From positions 806,001 through 870,000 of the forward strand of contig MU385711.1 of the NCBI GenBank assembly GCA_022497155.1: a stretch of 64,000 bases of DNA, in the 5' to 3' direction. The translations under genes were made by a program, and so were the position numbers. The first letter of the stretch is position 1, and every line of letters begins with the position of its first letter. Positions 11,140-22,605 of the stretch are shown here, piece by piece. The DNA comes from Whalleya microplaca (lineage: Eukaryota; Ascomycota; Sordariomycetes; Xylariales; Xylariaceae). The notes beneath the pieces are model-generated. The model was not told where the DNA came from. It did not search any database and saw only the letters and a program-made list of their open reading frames with translations.

Positions 11140-13614
11140 ATCTATTCAGCCACGAGATTTCCACTAGGTACTTTGAATCGAGATTTATCTCAGAAGTGGG
11201 ATGTTGATAAAAGAAACCTTAGTTCGGAACCTAATGCAACTAGACCGCAAGAGAAGGCTCGAGAGCAGCCTCAGACCTGCCAGTGAGTCTAATACTCCCT
11301 GCCGAGGCCCGAACGGGCCAAAGAGAAAATGACGCGGTCAGAAAGAAGAATTTCGATTGTGGCCTCGTGGCTTAAGAACTATCCATTAGAGCCTGGGGAA
11401 GTAGGTTATCCCACAGGACCAGACCGACGAAGTCCTCCCTTTGATTGCGAGGGGTAGGTATCTCTTTTGTCTGTCCTCTGGAGGGAGAACACGAGTCTGC
11501 ATATAGGATATATGCATGTGACGACACAGGAATTAATAGGTGATATGACATATGAAAACCGAGCGGTTGGATGAAATTAAGGCCTAGTGTTTATGGTAGG
11601 TAGGTCTGATTCGCACATGGTGTGAGCAAGGAAATGCAGTCATACCCTAGGAGAAATATTGTCTAAGTTCAACAGTCGAAATCTCCATCAACGTATTGTG
11701 AGTATTACGATGAAAACATTATGTAATAGAAAGGCGAAGAGCGGAAATTCAGCATCGGCGTCGTTATACCTTTTCAATGCCACCCTAATATGGACATCAG
11801 TCCTATATGCGCCACAGACGCGCGTTAAGTACGTAAAAATATCCTAGTAGATTTACAGGCAGGCAAGTACATCTAACAGCAATGACTCCGTATAGTGTAG
11901 TACTAGTACTCTTGTGTGAAGAATATGCCTTCAGTTCGATAACGCAAGGCGCCACCGAATACCTATTGGTAATATCTTCTCCAAGGTTGGGCAGAACTAC
12001 CATGTTTGCAACCGATCAATATTGCTGGTGAGACCCCTGCGAGCAAGATCGCCCGTATGGAAGCGCTGCAAGCGAGGATTTACAGAATTAGGTGACCGAT
12101 CTAGTCGGTTTGAAGTCGAGACCAGACCAATCAAAGCAGACCAATTAGTGCTGACTGTCCTTCGAGCACGACGATAGCCTCAATTCAACATGGGATGGAA
12201 GGATGACGTTGAATTCGGAGCCAATAATGAAACACGGCTTCTGAACGCTGGATGTATTAGCCGGGCGATAGTTCCCCCTGTGGGGCTACGCATATGGAGG
12301 CTCCGCCGAGAGTGCAATCTTGGCTACATAGATCGGACAAGCTAGGCGAGCTGGGTAGGTAGAACCCGATTGAAGAATATGTAATAGACCTCTTAATTCC
12401 TGCATTCCTGTAATGCGGCAATACATATGATACAGTCACAATGGAGTGGTGTGATCAATAGCGGGATAGTCCAAGCTGAAGATTGACACCCTGTTTAGCG
12501 TAGGAGAGCATGTACACACAGATGCATTAGTTCGAATAGGTAGGTAGATAAGCAGTGGTTAAACGAATGTAATAATATGTAAATGCAGCTACAGTCCCGT
12601 ACATCAGGTAACATCACAACACATTCGGTGGTCTCTGGTGGGAACGGGTACGTGGATGAAGGAGGAAACGCATGTTCGCAGCTGTTTGTTAGTGAAGACT
12701 TGTTCAATCTCGTTCAATCTCTCTGGAAATCGCGCGACTCGGAAGAGGGCAAGCCGCTGGGAAAAGGAGATAAAAATTGGGCGACTGGGGCCGTTGATTA
12801 GGTGGCCGTCACTTACACCGATTGTGGTGGAGTTTTCGCTGTTTAGGTGGTGTGGTGGTTGTCGTGGTCGTACGATCCGGATCAGCTCACACAGGGCGCA
12901 GTACGTAGTACACGCACGTTTTCAATGCTGCGTAATTTCAATTGTGCAGCTGCTGATTGGCTGCTGTGTCTAAACTGCATAGCCGCTCTAGGGCACCTGG
13001 CAGCCTATTGGTGACCCACAGACGGGCACGACCGATCAACTCAGGGGCCCTGGGGCCTTTGAGCCTAGCCCGCCCCCCCCTACCGGTCCGCGACTGTCCA
13101 GGTGGTCCATCCGTCTCTTCTTCGACTTGCCTGCTTTTTTGCTTGCTCATATGCCAAGAGCCTCTCGACTTTATTATTGTCCATGACCAAATTCATCAGG
13201 AGGCTATTTTGGGAAACCCGATATCTCGTAAGTGTACCATAGTATCAGCCAAATAAGACTCTCCCATGCCCCATCTTCCTCTTTCCTTTCTTGTCTTTTT
13301 CATCTATCAGTTCGTTGTGTCTATCTGCGTCTATCTATTTCCTCTTGCGACCTACCTAGTCTGTCTCGTGACCAGTGTCCTCCTTATTATTATTTATTAA
13401 TACCAGAACAATCCTCGACAATATCAACGCGTCTCGCCTACCCGGCTACCTACAAGTATTACGACTACCTATTACACCTACCTAATACTCCTTCACCAAG
13501 ACTTTTCCCACGCCTCTTATTAGAAGAAGCTTCTCTCCCTATTCTCCTACACTGCAACGTTGTTCCTCCTACACCTAGACAAGCTCCAGAGCTCATCTGC
13601 AACCATCTACCACA
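11140..13614. other. Intergenic, 2.5 kb, including a long leader
   Basis: Only short unsupported frames occur at 11140-12900 (for example 11328-11457, 11659-11847). Two inverted CCAAT boxes (GATTGG near 12955, TATTGG near 13006) mark a promoter. From about 13250 to 13614 the plus strand is very pyrimidine-rich, with repeated ACCTA pentamers at 13434-13490, which looks like a long 5' leader for the small gene at 13615. Confidence 0.45.
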
Positions 13615-13860
13615 ATGTCGCCTACCTACACCATGTCCGCACATCTGTGCAAACAAATCTACAAGTCGTTCCAGACGCGCCAGACTACCCCCGAACCCGT
13701 CAACAGCCCAACCACAACCACATGCACCTCGCCGTACATGCGTCGTTCATCATCACCCGAGAAACGGTCGATGGATAGCGACCGAAGCGACACCAACGCC
13801 GGCGCCTCTCCTATGTCACGTTCGTCGTCGAGTTCAAGTTGGAAGTGGGGTGGTCTCTGA
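13615..13860 (+). CDS. Small Ser-rich protein of unknown function, 81 aa
   Basis: The ATG sits in an excellent fungal initiation context (CACAATGTCGCC) after a long CT-rich leader and two upstream CCAAT boxes, features of a well-transcribed gene. The 81-residue product starts MSPTYTMSAHL, has a short basic helix-like part, then a Ser/Thr/Pro-rich region with RRSSSP and SRSSSSSS clusters, and ends in WKWGGL. There is no signal peptide or membrane segment. The Ser-Pro and Arg-Ser motifs suggest phosphorylation, but that is inference. I do not recognise the family. Upstream short frames in the leader could act as uORFs. Confidence 0.55.
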   Translation: MSPTYTMSAHLCKQIYKSFQTRQTTPEPVNSPTTTTCTSPYMRRSSSPEKRSMDSDRSDTNAGASPMSRSSSSSSWKWGGL

Positions 13861-14016
13861 GTAAATGAGGTGTGGAGTTGGAGAAAGAGATTGATGACGT
13901 ACATAATTGGAGGATAATTTGATGATACCCCTACACTGACTCCGAATTGGCGAAGAAGAACGAAAAACAGTTCGACTGTGGATTGGCGAATCACGCGATC
14001 CTAGACTACAATCACG

Positions 14017-14017
<1 letters not shown>

Positions 14018-14054
<37 letters not shown>
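14018..14054. repeat. (CA)n microsatellite, about 18 units
   Basis: An uninterrupted CA dinucleotide tract of 37 nt, immediately downstream of the small gene at 13615-13860. Confidence 0.95.
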
Positions 14055-14056
<2 letters not shown>

Positions 14057-15295
14057 ACAACACACGACAATATTGGAGCCTGATGTTACCAAACGCGGGA
14101 GCGCATAGCGAACAAGTCTATGCCATGCTACACACAACGTTTATGACGGGGGATTTGCTAGCTCTGCTATTGAGCTATGGCATTAGCGTTCAAGGCTGGG
14201 ATTTGCCTCGTAGCAAAGTCGTTACGAGTTGGAATTAATAAGCACTGGGAGGGAAAGCATCAGCATCGCATTGCACGAAGCACAATACCTATCAGTTCAG
14301 AACGCCATCTCTTCATCATATAGACGATTGAATATCTCGTCATATAACAACAATCTAGGAACGTAGAAGAATGTCCTGCTCGCTGCTTATCAATACAATA
14401 AGTGATGCGCCTACTACACCTGGGACAAGCCTCTCTGTATACTTCAAGTTCGTGAGGGCGACCTTAGTCACAACAGAGGTAAGCGCGGTAAGCGTGAGCA
14501 TAGGAAATAGACATCCAAATCATCTCGAGGCTATATAGACTAGCATAAGATACTTATACTATGATGCGGCTCAAGAAAGATAGATACCTTGTTGCCCATG
14601 ATTATAACAGCCTTACATTTTTTGAATCACTTATTACCTTGTGCTAGGAGTCTCTGTCAAGAAGTTTTCACTGCGTATCAGCATATATGACCGAGCACTT
14701 ACCATTTATCGCAGCGACTTAGTTAGGCTCGGTAATTGATAACTCTACTGAAGAAATGTCTCGACATTGATCATTTAACAAGATGCGTGACAACTGTATC
14801 TTGTCGTCTTCCCACACACTCGTACGATACACAACCACCAACATAATGCACGCCTTTCTTGTAATATCTATATAGTCATCTATACTACGTACTGTGCTTC
14901 ATTGAAACATGAACGTAGACTTCATTATCGAGTCTAAGCTCCCGCAACAAGTCTACAGACCGCAACGTTAAGAGGTTCCCGTCATTTCTCTCGCCATACT
15001 TGCTGTTATCTAGCTCAACATATCGTTTCCCTTATACAGTCACACGGTGGAATATAATGTGAGTACCCAGACTTGACGTATGCATGACGGCAATCCATCG
15101 CATTCGCACGCATGCTCGAGAACCTCCCAAGTGAAAGCCGCAGCTTCCTTTGTGCGGGGCTAAGCCGAGGTCAGCGTTGGCATCGAGACACCTTGAGGTC
15201 GTCCATCAAGGTGCCGGGGGAGCGCGAAGATGAGAACCCATCCTTAGCCGATCGAAACAACAGAATTGCATCGTTCACGCCCATATGCACAGACG

Positions 15296-15333
15296 CATAC
15301 ATGCATGCATACACACAATACATACATACATAT
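15296..15333. repeat. CATA/CATG tetranucleotide microsatellite
   Basis: Imperfect CATA, CATG and CACA units in tandem; a shorter TATG run follows at 15417-15430. Confidence 0.8.
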
Positions 15334-15725
15334 ATTCAATTATGACGGTGCGATGCGATGCAATAGAGAGCCGCAGATAAACCTCCTAATGCAAGCTAAC
15401 AGCAGAGGCTCTAAGGTATGTATGTATGTACCCAGGAGCACGGGTGAAGCCGGTTTAGACTCACACCGCGGTCGACCTAGCTAAGAGCGGGCATTGGCGG
15501 CCGGGGATGCCGGGTCAGCTAACGTCCTCCGAGTCGGCCCCTCCTGGCTCGCCGGTTGGGTGTATAACCGGCTCCGTCTGCAACACCCGGCACGTCTGCG
15601 ACAGAGAATTAGAGATCAGTCGGAACATGTGTATTACACCACAGAAAAAAAAAGGGCGATAGGGAACATCTATATCCGGAAGAAAAAAAAAAGTCGAAAA
15701 AAAAAACCTACCAAAAACCACAAAA

Positions 15726-15840
15726 CATTAATTTCAAACTTCATTATTTTGAGCATTCACTTCGAACTATTGAAACATTATCTTTGAGCGCATTAATTTC
15801 GAACTATTGGACCTTTGGGTTTGGATTATTAATTTCGAAC
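15726..15840 (+). repeat. Four degenerate copies of CATTAATTTCGAACTATTG
   Basis: Copies start near 15726, 15754, 15791 and 15827 at spacings of 28-37 nt. Two are preceded by TTTGAGC. The copies differ by single substitutions and the last is truncated. The origin is unknown. Confidence 0.6.
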
Positions 15841-15947
15841 GGGAATTTCTACATCGGCCCGTTAGGCCATTTGGACTACGTTTCTTGGACTACCCCGAAG
15901 GGTGATGTGGTGTTAGTTATTAGCAATTATATGGCTTTACACTTGCC

Positions 15948-15986
15948 GGGTAACTGGGGGGTTGGGCGTTGTTGGGGCGTCTGGGG
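15948..15986 (+). other. Potential G-quadruplex
   Basis: Five runs of three or more G separated by loops of 2-7 nt on the plus strand, inside a wider G-rich stretch to about 16073. Confidence 0.5.
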
Positions 15987-17762
15987 ATACCGAATGCCCT
16001 GGGATACGGAGGCGTGTGCGTTGCTGTGCGCGCTGCTGCTCCGGGTTAACGGGGCGGGGATACCGGGGCAGAGGCGGAGAGCGAGGAAATCCTGAGAGTG
16101 TACGGGGAAATGAAAGATGAATGCATAAAATTTGAAGACTACCTGCTTGCTGAAGGTACACACATCTTAGGCCCGGGCTGATTATGAATATTGGAACACA
16201 GCGACTTGCTATTTAAACTTGAGCCCATGTCATGTATATGCCATATCTAGGTAAAATGTTTGGAAGAGAAGGCTGAGATGGCACTGTTATAAGTAATGTC
16301 TATGGACAACGCTACATGCTAGGCAACTCACAATGATACTCATTTCTTAATGATTAAGTGTTGTATCTATGGAATAGTATCCTCTTAGTACAGACTAGAT
16401 TACGCATGGGATAGTTAATAGCTACCTTACTTTCTCCCCTTGACGTTTTCCTCTGATCGACTGATTATAAGAATAAAACTTGAGAATTTCTCGTCCATAA
16501 CAAATAAGCTACAGAACCAATTGGTGCAAGCTGAACTCTTTTCTTGTCATTATAGGAATAATTACGCATTGTTATATGATTGATTAAGTTGTGCGCATTG
16601 TGTCTAATACCTAAAATGGTCTACATTGGTGTAGTCAGAGACCCCTGTAGGAGTCCTTCAATAGCTTGATAGAATGTTTCATACACTTGATCTCAGCCGA
16701 ATTAATTCTACCTGGTCGTGTCCTAAGTAATGGTCTATTGGAACAATCCAAGCCTGGCAGTGTCTCCACCTAGCTCTTGCCGACATCCTCGATACTACTG
16801 CTTCTGGGTTCTAAATACCTAGCTTCTCCTAGACTGTTCCCAAACGTGGCTTTCCAGATAGAAAATATTTCCTTGTATCCTCGCTTCTTTTAACTATACA
16901 TGATATATTGTGTACAAATGACAACTCGCAACAAAAACGGTCTCTGAGGTGGTTGGAATATTTGAGAAACTAGAGTGGTCTGGATTGAGGCTTTTATTAG
17001 CCGAGGAACTTGCCCAGAGAGACAAGATGTCTCCGCAGCCTGATTCCTAGGATAACTGTTGTAGTCTCTATGCTATGTAAGATCACGCAAGTCTTTCAAT
17101 AGCCCATACCTATCTTCGCGAGCTTGTGGCCGAGTACAAATAACGTGGTCTCCTAAGCATTCCAGATAGAATATTAAAGATAATGTTCTCGTTGTGCTGA
17201 CTAGACGTATACTCCAGGTAATTACTTCCAGCTCTGAACCACACAGGGAATCAAGCAAATCTACTGTCAGCAAATCGTAGCTTACGAATACATTGAACAG
17301 CTGTTACCATGATCATCTACCCCAAGGAACAAGTACGTTCCCTTGAGTTCGGAGACCCTAGATTCTTTATAAGCATTTACCATTCATTAGCATTACGGCG
17401 TTAAGGGACAAGCATTTATTCCTCAATATAACCGAAGTCAACAATAGTGACATAGATTTTAAGCACGCAGGTTCGACGTAAGCACATAACTGATATCTTT
17501 CGAGATTTATATTGGAGGCTCCGTCCGGCCCAAATGCAGCAGCAGCCACCTAACATACGCCTGGACACCTCCGCTCAGGCTTACTAGATGAACTCCTAGT
17601 CGACGAGAGGGGACGCCATGTTCCTGATACCGTGTACCTACCAGACACCTCTCTATACGAATCCGCCATGTAGTGCCAGCCCTCTCCGCTCAGAGTGCCA
17701 AATACATACAAGAACCATCCATAATAAACGGGCGCCAGCTAATGCATAAGTCTGTCTATCTA

Positions 17763-17781
17763 TGTGTGTGTGTGTGTGTGT
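17763..17781. repeat. (TG)n microsatellite
   Basis: A TG dinucleotide tract of 19 nt in the 3' flank of the ABC1-kinase gene. Confidence 0.9.
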
Positions 17782-17855
17782 TGGAGGTATCTCTCCTCTA
17801 AGGCGGGCATGTTTTGTGTTCTTGGTTTCTTTTGTTCTCGACCCGCGCATTACGA

Positions 17856-19770
17856 TTATAATACAGAGGCCGCGGCCCCGTACTGCGTGGTATTCAGCCC
17901 CACGACCCTCTTAACCGAGAGCCAGAGCTCGAAAGCCTCGAGCTTGAGCTCGACGCGCAGATACCCCATCCACGCGGCGACAAACCGCAGCGCGTTCGCC
18001 GGCCACAGCAAGGACCCGGGCCGGCGGGCGCGGATCGCGTCGACCTGCTCGCGAAACACCGTGCGGGCGCAGTAGCGCGCGAGGATCATGAAGCTGCGCA
18101 GGGGGCCCTGGCGGGTATGCAGGTTCTCGTCGAGGGAGCGCGTGAGGTCGTTGGTCTTGAGGATCAGCAGGATGATGCGGGGCACCTGCCCCAGCATGGT
18201 CACGAGGTCCGAGAGCAGGCCCTCCTGCAGCGCGTCGCCCATCGATTTCTTCTCCTCCTCGGACCGCGATTGCAGGATCGACGAGCGCACGACGGTGAAG
18301 TCGCGGCCGGTGATGGCGCTCGCGAACAGCGGGAACTGCGACTCCGTGATGCCGGCCACCTCGCGCGCGTACCGCTTCATGGCCTCCATGTCGCCGTCGA
18401 TGACGGCCAGCCACATCTTGGCGTACGAGCGCCGCAGGTCCTCGGGGATGTCGCGGTACAGCCCGTGGTCGTAGATGATGACCTCGAAGTTGTGGCCGCC
18501 GTGCCTTCGGCGTTGAGTCTTCCGGATGGCGAGGTTGCCGCCGTGCGGGTCGCAGTGCAGCGGCGCGTTCTTGCCGAAGATCATCTCGTTGAAGATCTTG
18601 GCCAGCGTGGCCGACACCTCGTCGCGGTCGATGCGGTTCGAGTCCAGGTACGCGAGGTCGTCCAGACGGTGGCCGGACTCGTTCGCCATGACCAGGATGC
18701 GTTTCTTGGCCCATATTACATCGGGGATCACGACGGGCAGGTCCGGTATTTGGGCAAAGTATTGCTGACAGCGGATTGCGTTCGCCGCTTCGCGCTGGAA
18801 GTCGAGCTCCTGGGGTAGCGAGATTTCCATCTCAGACGCTAGCCACTCGAGATCGTATTCGGGGAAGAACCTCTTCAGCGTCGAGAAGGTGAACTTAGTC
18901 AATGCGAGATCCAGGGGCGCCCATTGAGCCAGCCCCGGGTGTTGCACCTTGACCGCAACCTTCTGGCCGGTTTCCTTGATGGTGGCGAGATGGACCTGAG
19001 CAAGCGAAGCCGCCCCTAGCGGCTCTTCGGAGAACTCGGAGAAATAGTGCTTGAGCTCTTCGCCAGTATCGAGTTGGAACATCTGCTCGATTGATTCGTA
19101 TGAAGATACTGGACACTTGTCCTGTAGCGGTATAAATGTATCGGTCCACTCTCGCGGAAGTAGATAAGTCATTGCACTCTGTCAATAGGGGTCAGCAAAC
19201 ATTCGATATCCCCCTGTCGATAATTGCCGAGTTACCAGATGCTGTCCTAACTTGATGAATATGCCCCCATTCTTCTCAAGGACCTTCAATGTCCGCTCTG
19301 CGCATCTCCTGTGACATGCTCTCAAGATGATATCCTGCGATTCGCGGTCTTCTGTGTTATCGCGTTCGTTCAAGGTGGTTCGGTAGCTAGCAGCCGAATT
19401 AGTACATATTTCCAAGACTTTCGAGTATAATTTTGCTTTTCGTAGCATACTCATTGATGCAGACCGCAAGGGCACTCGCAACCCTGCCCGTCCGCTCCGT
19501 GGTTCCGTAGCCATATTTGAGCTCGTCGGTGAAAGCCAAGAGGCCGGCACCGGTGGCACCAGTCGCCGCCGCAGTCAAGACGACGACCTTCGACTTGGGG
19601 GGTTTCGGTATTCGTCTCGAATTGCCCGAGGAACCAGTCGCATAGTGTCTGGTGAGAGGACGTTGCGTCGGCTTAGCACGGGCTAGCAGCTGGGAGCGGC
19701 AATTGGTGCAGGTCCATGATCGGGTGCTGCTGGCGAAGCGTCCGAGCAAGTTTATCGAGAGGGTTTTCAT
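17856..19770 (-). CDS. Mitochondrial ABC1/UbiB-family kinase-like protein (Mcp2/Cqd2, ADCK1 type)
   Basis: Three exons (19770-19451, 19386-19236, 19178-17856; introns 64 and 57 nt) give 597 residues. The N-terminus is a basic mitochondrial presequence followed by a membrane segment at about residues 62-82. The family's diagnostic motifs are present: KLGQ in FIKLGQHL (the KxGQ element), an Ala-rich loop PLGAASLAQVH replacing the glycine loop, the Lys in VAVKVQHPG, QELDFQREA, HCDPHGGNL as catalytic loop, and DHG in place of DFG. The sequence around TYLLPREWT-FIPLQDKCP resembles yeast Mcp2 (Cqd2) and animal ADCK1 rather than Coq8. Known relatives sit at the inner membrane and affect coenzyme Q distribution and lipid homeostasis; whether this one phosphorylates anything is unknown. 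The divergent gene at 20511 shares its upstream region. Confidence 0.9.
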
Positions 19771-20510
19771 GGCAGCCGTAGCATAATCAATTGCAGTGTT
19801 AATAAGCGGCTAATTATGAAAGACTGAGAATTATAGACATGTCGCCTAAACTGTAGTCTTGATGACAGTTCGCAAAACTCACTATCTCTCTCAGTGGAGA
19901 GGTGGGACTTTTTGGTTTTTAGTGAACTGTTGAACCTTGAAATTGTGTTGGGAATGGCTACGGATACTAATAAAAATCGCAACACCTTTTTTTATTTTTT
20001 TTATCGTTCTTTCTTTTTCACTATCGCTCGGACAAGCCCCGGCTCCCGGCTCAGACTGCACCTCATGTAAAGGTAGGACGACCTCGGCGTCATAGGGGGA
20101 CAGGGGCAGGGATTGATTACATATGTAAGGTGGGATGGCAGATGGTCGGGTCGGGTGCAAAGGGGGACAGGGGGGCAGGGGGCGTAAGGTTGTGGCTTGA
20201 CAACATGCCATTCGCCATTCGCAATTCGCAATTGTTGATTCTGGATTCGGTTTAGTAAATCTCTTTACGCGTTGGAACCCGCTTTGATGCATGTAGCGGG
20301 TCCGTCGCGCGTTTCCTTTCTTGACCCGCGCAGCCCGCGTTTCCATCCCTTCATTCATGTTACCCTTACCTACACCCTTTCAGCTTCGAGCCATTGCCAG
20401 TCATCCACAACCTGCACTACGGATTTTCCAAGGCAGCGGCAGTCAACTCATACGTCTCTATTATACAGCCCGTAGTTTTATGTGATATAGCGGGCGAAAT
20501 GTTGGCAACA
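19771..20510. other. Divergent promoter region, 0.74 kb, G-rich tracts
   Basis: This lies between the ABC1-kinase gene (-) and the acidic-protein gene (+). It holds two T-rich runs near 19985-20001, two GGGGGACAGGGG blocks (20095-20111 and 20162-20182) that form a potential G-quadruplex, and a tandem heptamer CCATTCG/CAATTCG at 20208-20234. Confidence 0.6.
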
Positions 20511-21264
20511 ATGCCTGCATACAACCTGGACTTCTCATCGCCGCACCGGCCTTCCGTCTCATCCCCGCTGTCATCTTCCCCCATCAGACCGTCGCAGCGC
20601 TCCCCGCCCCTCTCGCCGCGCAACCTGAACACGCTTCCCCGACGCGACACGCAGTCCTCTCCCATACAGCAGACGCCGCCCCCGAAGTTCAAGTTCGCCT
20701 CGCGCAGCGCGAAGCCGAACCCGCTGCGGCAGAAGAGGGAGGACGTGCAGGAGAGCCGGCGGAATCTGTTCCTGAAGAACGTGCGGCAGAGGGCCGATGA
20801 CAAGAAGTGGGAGAGGCGGGGAGGCGACCAGGAGGTATGGGACACCCACCCTATTCATTCCGTGTCTATGTAGTAGTACCCTGATGTTAACGTGCTCTAT
20901 ATAGGCTTTGAAGCTGGAATGGGCGACTATACAGCGGCGGTGGAGAGAGCAGAAGAACACGGACCTCGACGGGATAATGTTCGAGGACGAGCTCGACGAC
21001 ATACCCGAGTTCTCGCAAGAATCGTCACAAGACTCAGATGACATCATGGTTGATACATTAGCGCAGGAGGAAGAGGAAGAGCTGAATGCGATGCTTTCTA
21101 TGCTCGAGACGCAATCATCACCTCAACAGCCTGTTCAACAATCAGAACCGCCGTCATTATCGGATGATGAAGATTATGACGATATATTCATGGACCTGTT
21201 GTCACAGGAGGAGGAGGGAAGCAGTCAAGATTTTGTATCATCAGGCCAAATGGATATGTCCTGA
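20511..21264 (+). CDS. Unrecognised fungal protein with basic central helix and acidic C-terminus, 227 aa
   Basis: Two exons (20511-20834, 20905-21264; 70-nt intron, GTATGG...TATAG) join in frame. I chose the ATG at 20511 (ACAATGCC context) over an upstream in-frame ATG at 20394 because the MPAYNLDFSSP start leads straight into the conserved-looking region. The N-terminal third is Ser/Pro-rich with SPPLSPR and SSPI motifs, possible CDK-type sites. The middle (about residues 55-130) is strongly basic and helical, including FKFASR and LKLEWATIQRRWRE. The C-terminal 90 residues are acidic with repeated D/E-rich patches such as DEDYDDIFMDLL. No enzyme motif is visible. The architecture fits a nuclear regulatory protein, but I cannot name a family. 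Confidence 0.7.
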
Positions 21265-21479
21265 TCTCACAGGGCTGTGCGGCGTTTTGGAACCAGCCCA
21301 TTAGATAAGTTCTCGGATACAGTCATCATCTGGCGTTTAGGTATGGTAGGGCTGTACAAAATTTGCATGGTGTAGGACTGCATCGTTGTATATATCACCC
21401 AGGGGTTTCTGGGTTCTAGGATCAAATCAATCCAGAGGTATAAACAAGGTATCATCAAAACATCTCTTCCCGTATCTCA

Positions 21480-22605
21480 TTATTGTGGTGCGCATGATTC
21501 ATCCGGAGCATCCAATACTTCCTTGGCAGATGGCATATCCCCAACCAAATCGTGCGGTGGCGAGCCCGCTGCTTGCATCTAATATCTCTCAGTCAGCATG
21601 CCATGTTTTCTGGACGGGATAGGTAGCTACTCACCTTCTGCATTCTATCCACGACGTACTCCCGATCTGCCGCGTTGGAATCAGCGTACGTCGGCTCTTC
21701 GAATTTCGCCACCATCTCCGCCACCAAGACCTGCTGTTCCTGGTAGCGTTTCAGGTCGTCTTGCGCCAGGGTATCTTTGTTCTTCTCCATCCAGCCCGGG
21801 TACTTGTCGTTCAGCTCCTTCATCGGCTCGTAGAGGATCTCCTTGTTGGTGAGCTGCTCCATCATCCCCATCAGGATCTTGGAGAAGTTCTCCTCGCCGC
21901 CCCCTTCGCTGGGCATGTCCTTCATCGCTTTCATCATCTCGGCGATGAAGTCGTCTTCGGAGCCTTCCGCCGTGGCCGCCGCTGTGGCCTGGTTGCCGGA
22001 CTCCTGCATCCTTGCCATCGTCCGACGGATCGTTTCCTGGAAGGAAGCCTCTTGACTCGAGTCTGCAGCTGCCTTCTCAGATGATTGCGGTATTGACCCA
22101 GTAGCGTCTTCTGAGCCTGCCGCGGCCGCCGCTCCAAGTCCTTTGAATATGTCCTCGAATTGAGCTTGCATGTCCGGCTTTGCCATATTAGTTCAATTGG
22201 GTTCTATCTCCAATGATGACATTCACTTACTGAATTTTCGAAATCGCCCATCAATTCTGCCATACCAGCCTGAAGTTCCTTCTGAAACTCTTCCTCAGAA
22301 AAGTCATCTGGCTCAGCTGGTGGGACATCGACATTCAGTGTTGGAGTTGAAGTTGAAGTAGATGCAGTTGTGACAGGCCGCCCAGGGCCAGATGCTGTAG
22401 CGCCGGCTGCAGCAGGTTTATTTGAGTCGAGCTTCACGGTCGAGAACTCATCAAGCATATCATCCAAGTCATCCAGATCATCCTCATCCGGATCTGGTAC
22501 ATCATCTGTTTCAGGTATCGAAGTCGAAGCGTTCTCCTCTAGATCGGCCAGCACTTCCTGCTGTGCCAATGCATCATCAACGGCGTTTTCTTTGCCCGCC
22601 CCCAT
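21480..22605 (-). CDS. pex19: Pex19, peroxisomal membrane protein import receptor
   Basis: Pex19 is the cytosolic chaperone and receptor that delivers membrane proteins to Pex3 on peroxisomes. Exons 22605-22231, 22177-21635 and 21578-21480 give 338 residues. The N-terminus has an acidic DPDEDDLDDLDDMLDEF stretch, the family's docking region. The C-terminal half is the helical cargo-binding domain, with LMGMMEQLTNKEILYEPMKELNDKYPGW as its hallmark (quoted in parts: ILYEPMKEL, KYPGW). The last exon of 99 nt was found by extending past a stop in the intron: it restores MQAAGSPPHDLVGDMP and ends in CAPQ, the farnesylation CaaX box. Intron 1 ends in AAG rather than YAG, which is slightly unusual. 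It is convergent with the gene at 20511-21264. Confidence 0.93.

Larger units (their letters stand above)
13861..17855. other. Gene-poor region, 4 kb, with microsatellites
   Basis: No coding frame is supported. It holds CA and CATA microsatellites, poly-A runs near 15640-15705, a degenerate repeat group at 15726-15840, G-rich tracts at 15948-16073 and a TG repeat at 17763-17781. The stretch 16100-17640 is AT-rich with no feature I can name. Confidence 0.5.

Noticed and set aside
11077..11460. Plus-strand gene made of 11077-11286 and 11328-11457 with a GTGAGT donor at 11283
   Set aside because: No acceptor joins the frames with a plausible intron length, and the peptides have no features.
14018..14054. 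Possible CRISPR-like or regulatory array
   Set aside because: It is a simple CA dinucleotide tract without spacers.
17911..18818. Long frames on both strands within the ABC1-kinase last exon
   Set aside because: They lie in GC-rich coding DNA whose real frame carries all ABC1 motifs.
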